DNA of 41,514 bases, from positions 1 through 41,514 of the IMG/VR virus record IMGVR_UViG_3300024298_000020; one strand, written 5' to 3'. Positions 40,588-41,514 of this stretch are shown piece by piece; position 1 is the stretch's first letter, and every line of letters begins with the position of its first letter. The notes beneath the pieces are model-generated. The model was not told the DNA's origin. It saw only the letters and a list, made by a program, of their open reading frames with translations, and did no database searches. Source of the DNA: a virus. A program made the position numbers and the translations under genes.

Positions 40588-41163
40588 ATGAATCACGCCT
40601 TTGTGTTAGGCAATGGTCGTAGCCGTATGGCCATTGAACCTAACAGACTAAAAGCTCTTGGCAAATTATACGGCTGTAACGCATTGTACAGGGACTGTGA
40701 CCCAGATTATCTAGTGGCAGTAGATGCCAAAATGGTATTGGAAATCACAGATAAAGCAGTACACAGGCGTATCCCAGTATGGACTAACGTCAATACAAAA
40801 CTTAAAAATATCTACGATTTAAACTTTTTTAACCCGTCAAAAGGCTGGAGTAGTGGGCCTACAGCACTATGGCTGGCCAGTACACACGGCTACGATACAA
40901 TCTATATTCTAGGCTTTGACTATAAAGGAATCAACGATAAACTAAACAACGTTTACTCGGATACTCCTAACTACAGACGCAGTACAGAACCTGCTACATT
41001 TCATGGTAACTGGCAACGTCAAACCGAATCTGTTATTAAAGAATTTACTGATACTAAATACATTAGAATTACTGAACCTGGTGCATTAGAGTTCGGGTGG
41101 CAGAAATACAAAAATTATAGTACAATGACTTATGATGAGTTTAAGTCTGTGATATTTTATTAA
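40588..41163 (+). CDS. Sialyltransferase/DUF115-like protein, function unknown (191 aa)
   Basis: Looks like a compact Rossmann-type enzyme related to the GT42 sialyltransferase / DUF115 (MptE-like) group. The N-terminus FVLGNGRSRMAIEPNRLKAL resembles the nucleotide-binding GNGPSL loop of those enzymes, with Arg in place of Pro. It continues with GCNALYRDCDPDYLVAVDAK, like the N-x-F/Y strand and the following D. Later, WSSGPTALWLASTHGYDTIY and ILGFDYKG parallel the SG...A...GY..IYL.G.D motif of CstII-type proteins. NNVYSDTPNYRRS and a PATFHGNW segment follow. Substrate is unknown; a sugar-transfer role on virion or host surface is only a possibility. It sits as the last gene before a terminator in a head-gene operon, an odd place for an enzyme. 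Confidence 0.72.
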   Translation: MNHAFVLGNGRSRMAIEPNRLKALGKLYGCNALYRDCDPDYLVAVDAKMVLEITDKAVHRRIPVWTNVNTKLKNIYDLNFFNPSKGWSSGPTALWLASTHGYDTIYILGFDYKGINDKLNNVYSDTPNYRRSTEPATFHGNWQRQTESVIKEFTDTKYIRITEPGALEFGWQKYKNYSTMTYDEFKSVIFY

Positions 41164-41177
41164 AATTTCGTATTTTG

Positions 41178-41200
41178 AACCGGTTTGCACCGGTTTTTTT
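41178..41200 (+). terminator. Intrinsic terminator after the portal operon
   Basis: AACCGGT and ACCGGTT form a 7-bp perfect stem with a TTGC loop, running into seven T residues (41194-41200). It is 14 nt after the stop of the sialyltransferase-like gene and is the clearest terminator in the window. Confidence 0.88.
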
Positions 41201-41208
41201 ATATACAT

Positions 41209-41216
41209 AGTAAATA
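41209..41216 (+). promoter_or_regulatory. Possible late promoter of the prohead core gene
   Basis: AGTAAATA, two mismatches from TATAAATA, lies just after the terminator and 52 nt before the ATG at 41269. The leader holds a small hairpin (GGGT, loop GAATA, ACCC at 41232-41244) and AGGAG at 41257-41261 as ribosome site. Confidence 0.45.
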
Positions 41217-41268
41217 CATCGACAGCCTTGCGGGTGAATAACCCCATCACATATATAGGAGAACATAA

Positions 41269-41514
41269 ATGACTGATCGCGCAAAGTTCGAGCAGATGCT
41301 TGAATATCTAATTAATGAAGACAAACAAAAAGCCGAAGAATTGTTCCACGAACTAGTGGTAGCAAAATCTCGCGAAATTTACGAAAACTTGTTGGACGAT
41401 GATCTACAATTTGATCAACCAGCAGAAGAAGCATTTGGTTTAGAAGCTCAAGACGAGCCAGCAGCCGATTTACTAAGCGATATCGATGCCGATGAACCAG
41501 AAGATGACATGGAC
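41269..41514 (+). CDS. Prohead core scaffolding protein, gp67-like (3' truncated by window edge)
   Basis: Only the first 82 codons are present. The start follows AGGAG by seven bases and begins MTDRAKFEQMLEYLINEDKQ, then KAEELFHELVVAKSREIYEN, followed by a very acidic stretch ending in DADEPEDDMD. The pattern of a short amphipathic helix (AEELFHELVVAKSREIYENL) plus an acidic Asp/Glu tail is like T4 gp67 (prohead core; KLFAEAMAARTIDLIKEEK then acidic), and the position after portal gp20 is the T4 order (20-67). It would act inside the prohead as internal scaffold. The gene continues beyond the window, so length and C-terminus are unknown. Confidence 0.75.
   Translation, partial: MTDRAKFEQMLEYLINEDKQKAEELFHELVVAKSREIYENLLDDDLQFDQPAEEAFGLEAQDEPAADLLSDIDADEPEDDMD

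Overview
The window is part of the genome of a T4-like tailed phage (contractile-tail myovirus) of the marine cyanophage/pelagiphage type. The evidence is a set of recognisable T4-family proteins: late sigma factor gp55, Mre11/Rad50-like gp47/gp46, portal gp20, baseplate wedge gp6, gp25 and gp53, a lysozyme-less gp5, and a gp26/gp51-type hub assembly protein. The DNA is AT-rich and densely packed, and GATAAATA/TATAAATA-type late promoters precede the structural operons. No photosynthesis gene, tRNA or integrase was seen, so the host cannot be named; near-consensus sigma70 promoters before gp55 and gp47 only say that it is a bacterium with an ordinary housekeeping sigma factor.

Layout. 1-363 (+): C-terminal third of thymidylate synthase, converging on and overlapping the tail module. 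360-30212 (-): one long late tail/baseplate block, read right to left: tail-tube cap/initiator-like protein, gp53, a hub-like protein, gp5, gp25, gp6, a 4694-residue structural protein that alone takes a third of the window, a conserved 204-residue protein and three paralogous fibre-like proteins. Late promoters divide this block into four likely transcription units. 30294-34629 (+): an early/recombination-transcription block of gp55, gp47, gp46, a small ORF and a GIY-YIG nuclease, starting from a near-perfect sigma70 promoter, with a second sigma70 promoter overlapping the gp55 stop codon. 34630-35072: about 440 nt without a gene, which can fold into many hairpins as + strand RNA. 35073-36163 (-): a gp26-like baseplate hub protein whose conserved C-terminal extension lies in the -1 frame behind an A_AAU_UUU slippery site. 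36237-41163 (+): tape measure-like protein, portal, a small head-region protein and a sialyltransferase/DUF115-like protein, closed by an intrinsic terminator. 41269-end (+): start of a gp67-like prohead core protein.

How it works together. Host RNA polymerase would first transcribe gp55, gp47 and gp46. gp55 then redirects polymerase to the late promoters, which drive baseplate, fibre, tape measure and head genes. The two most unusual signals are (i) the probable programmed -1 frameshift that fuses the hub assembly protein to a 77-codon domain lacking its own usable start codon, next to the tape measure gene, and (ii) the structured, probably non-coding RNA between the nuclease gene and the frameshift gene. 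All function calls come from reading the sequence; no database search was run.
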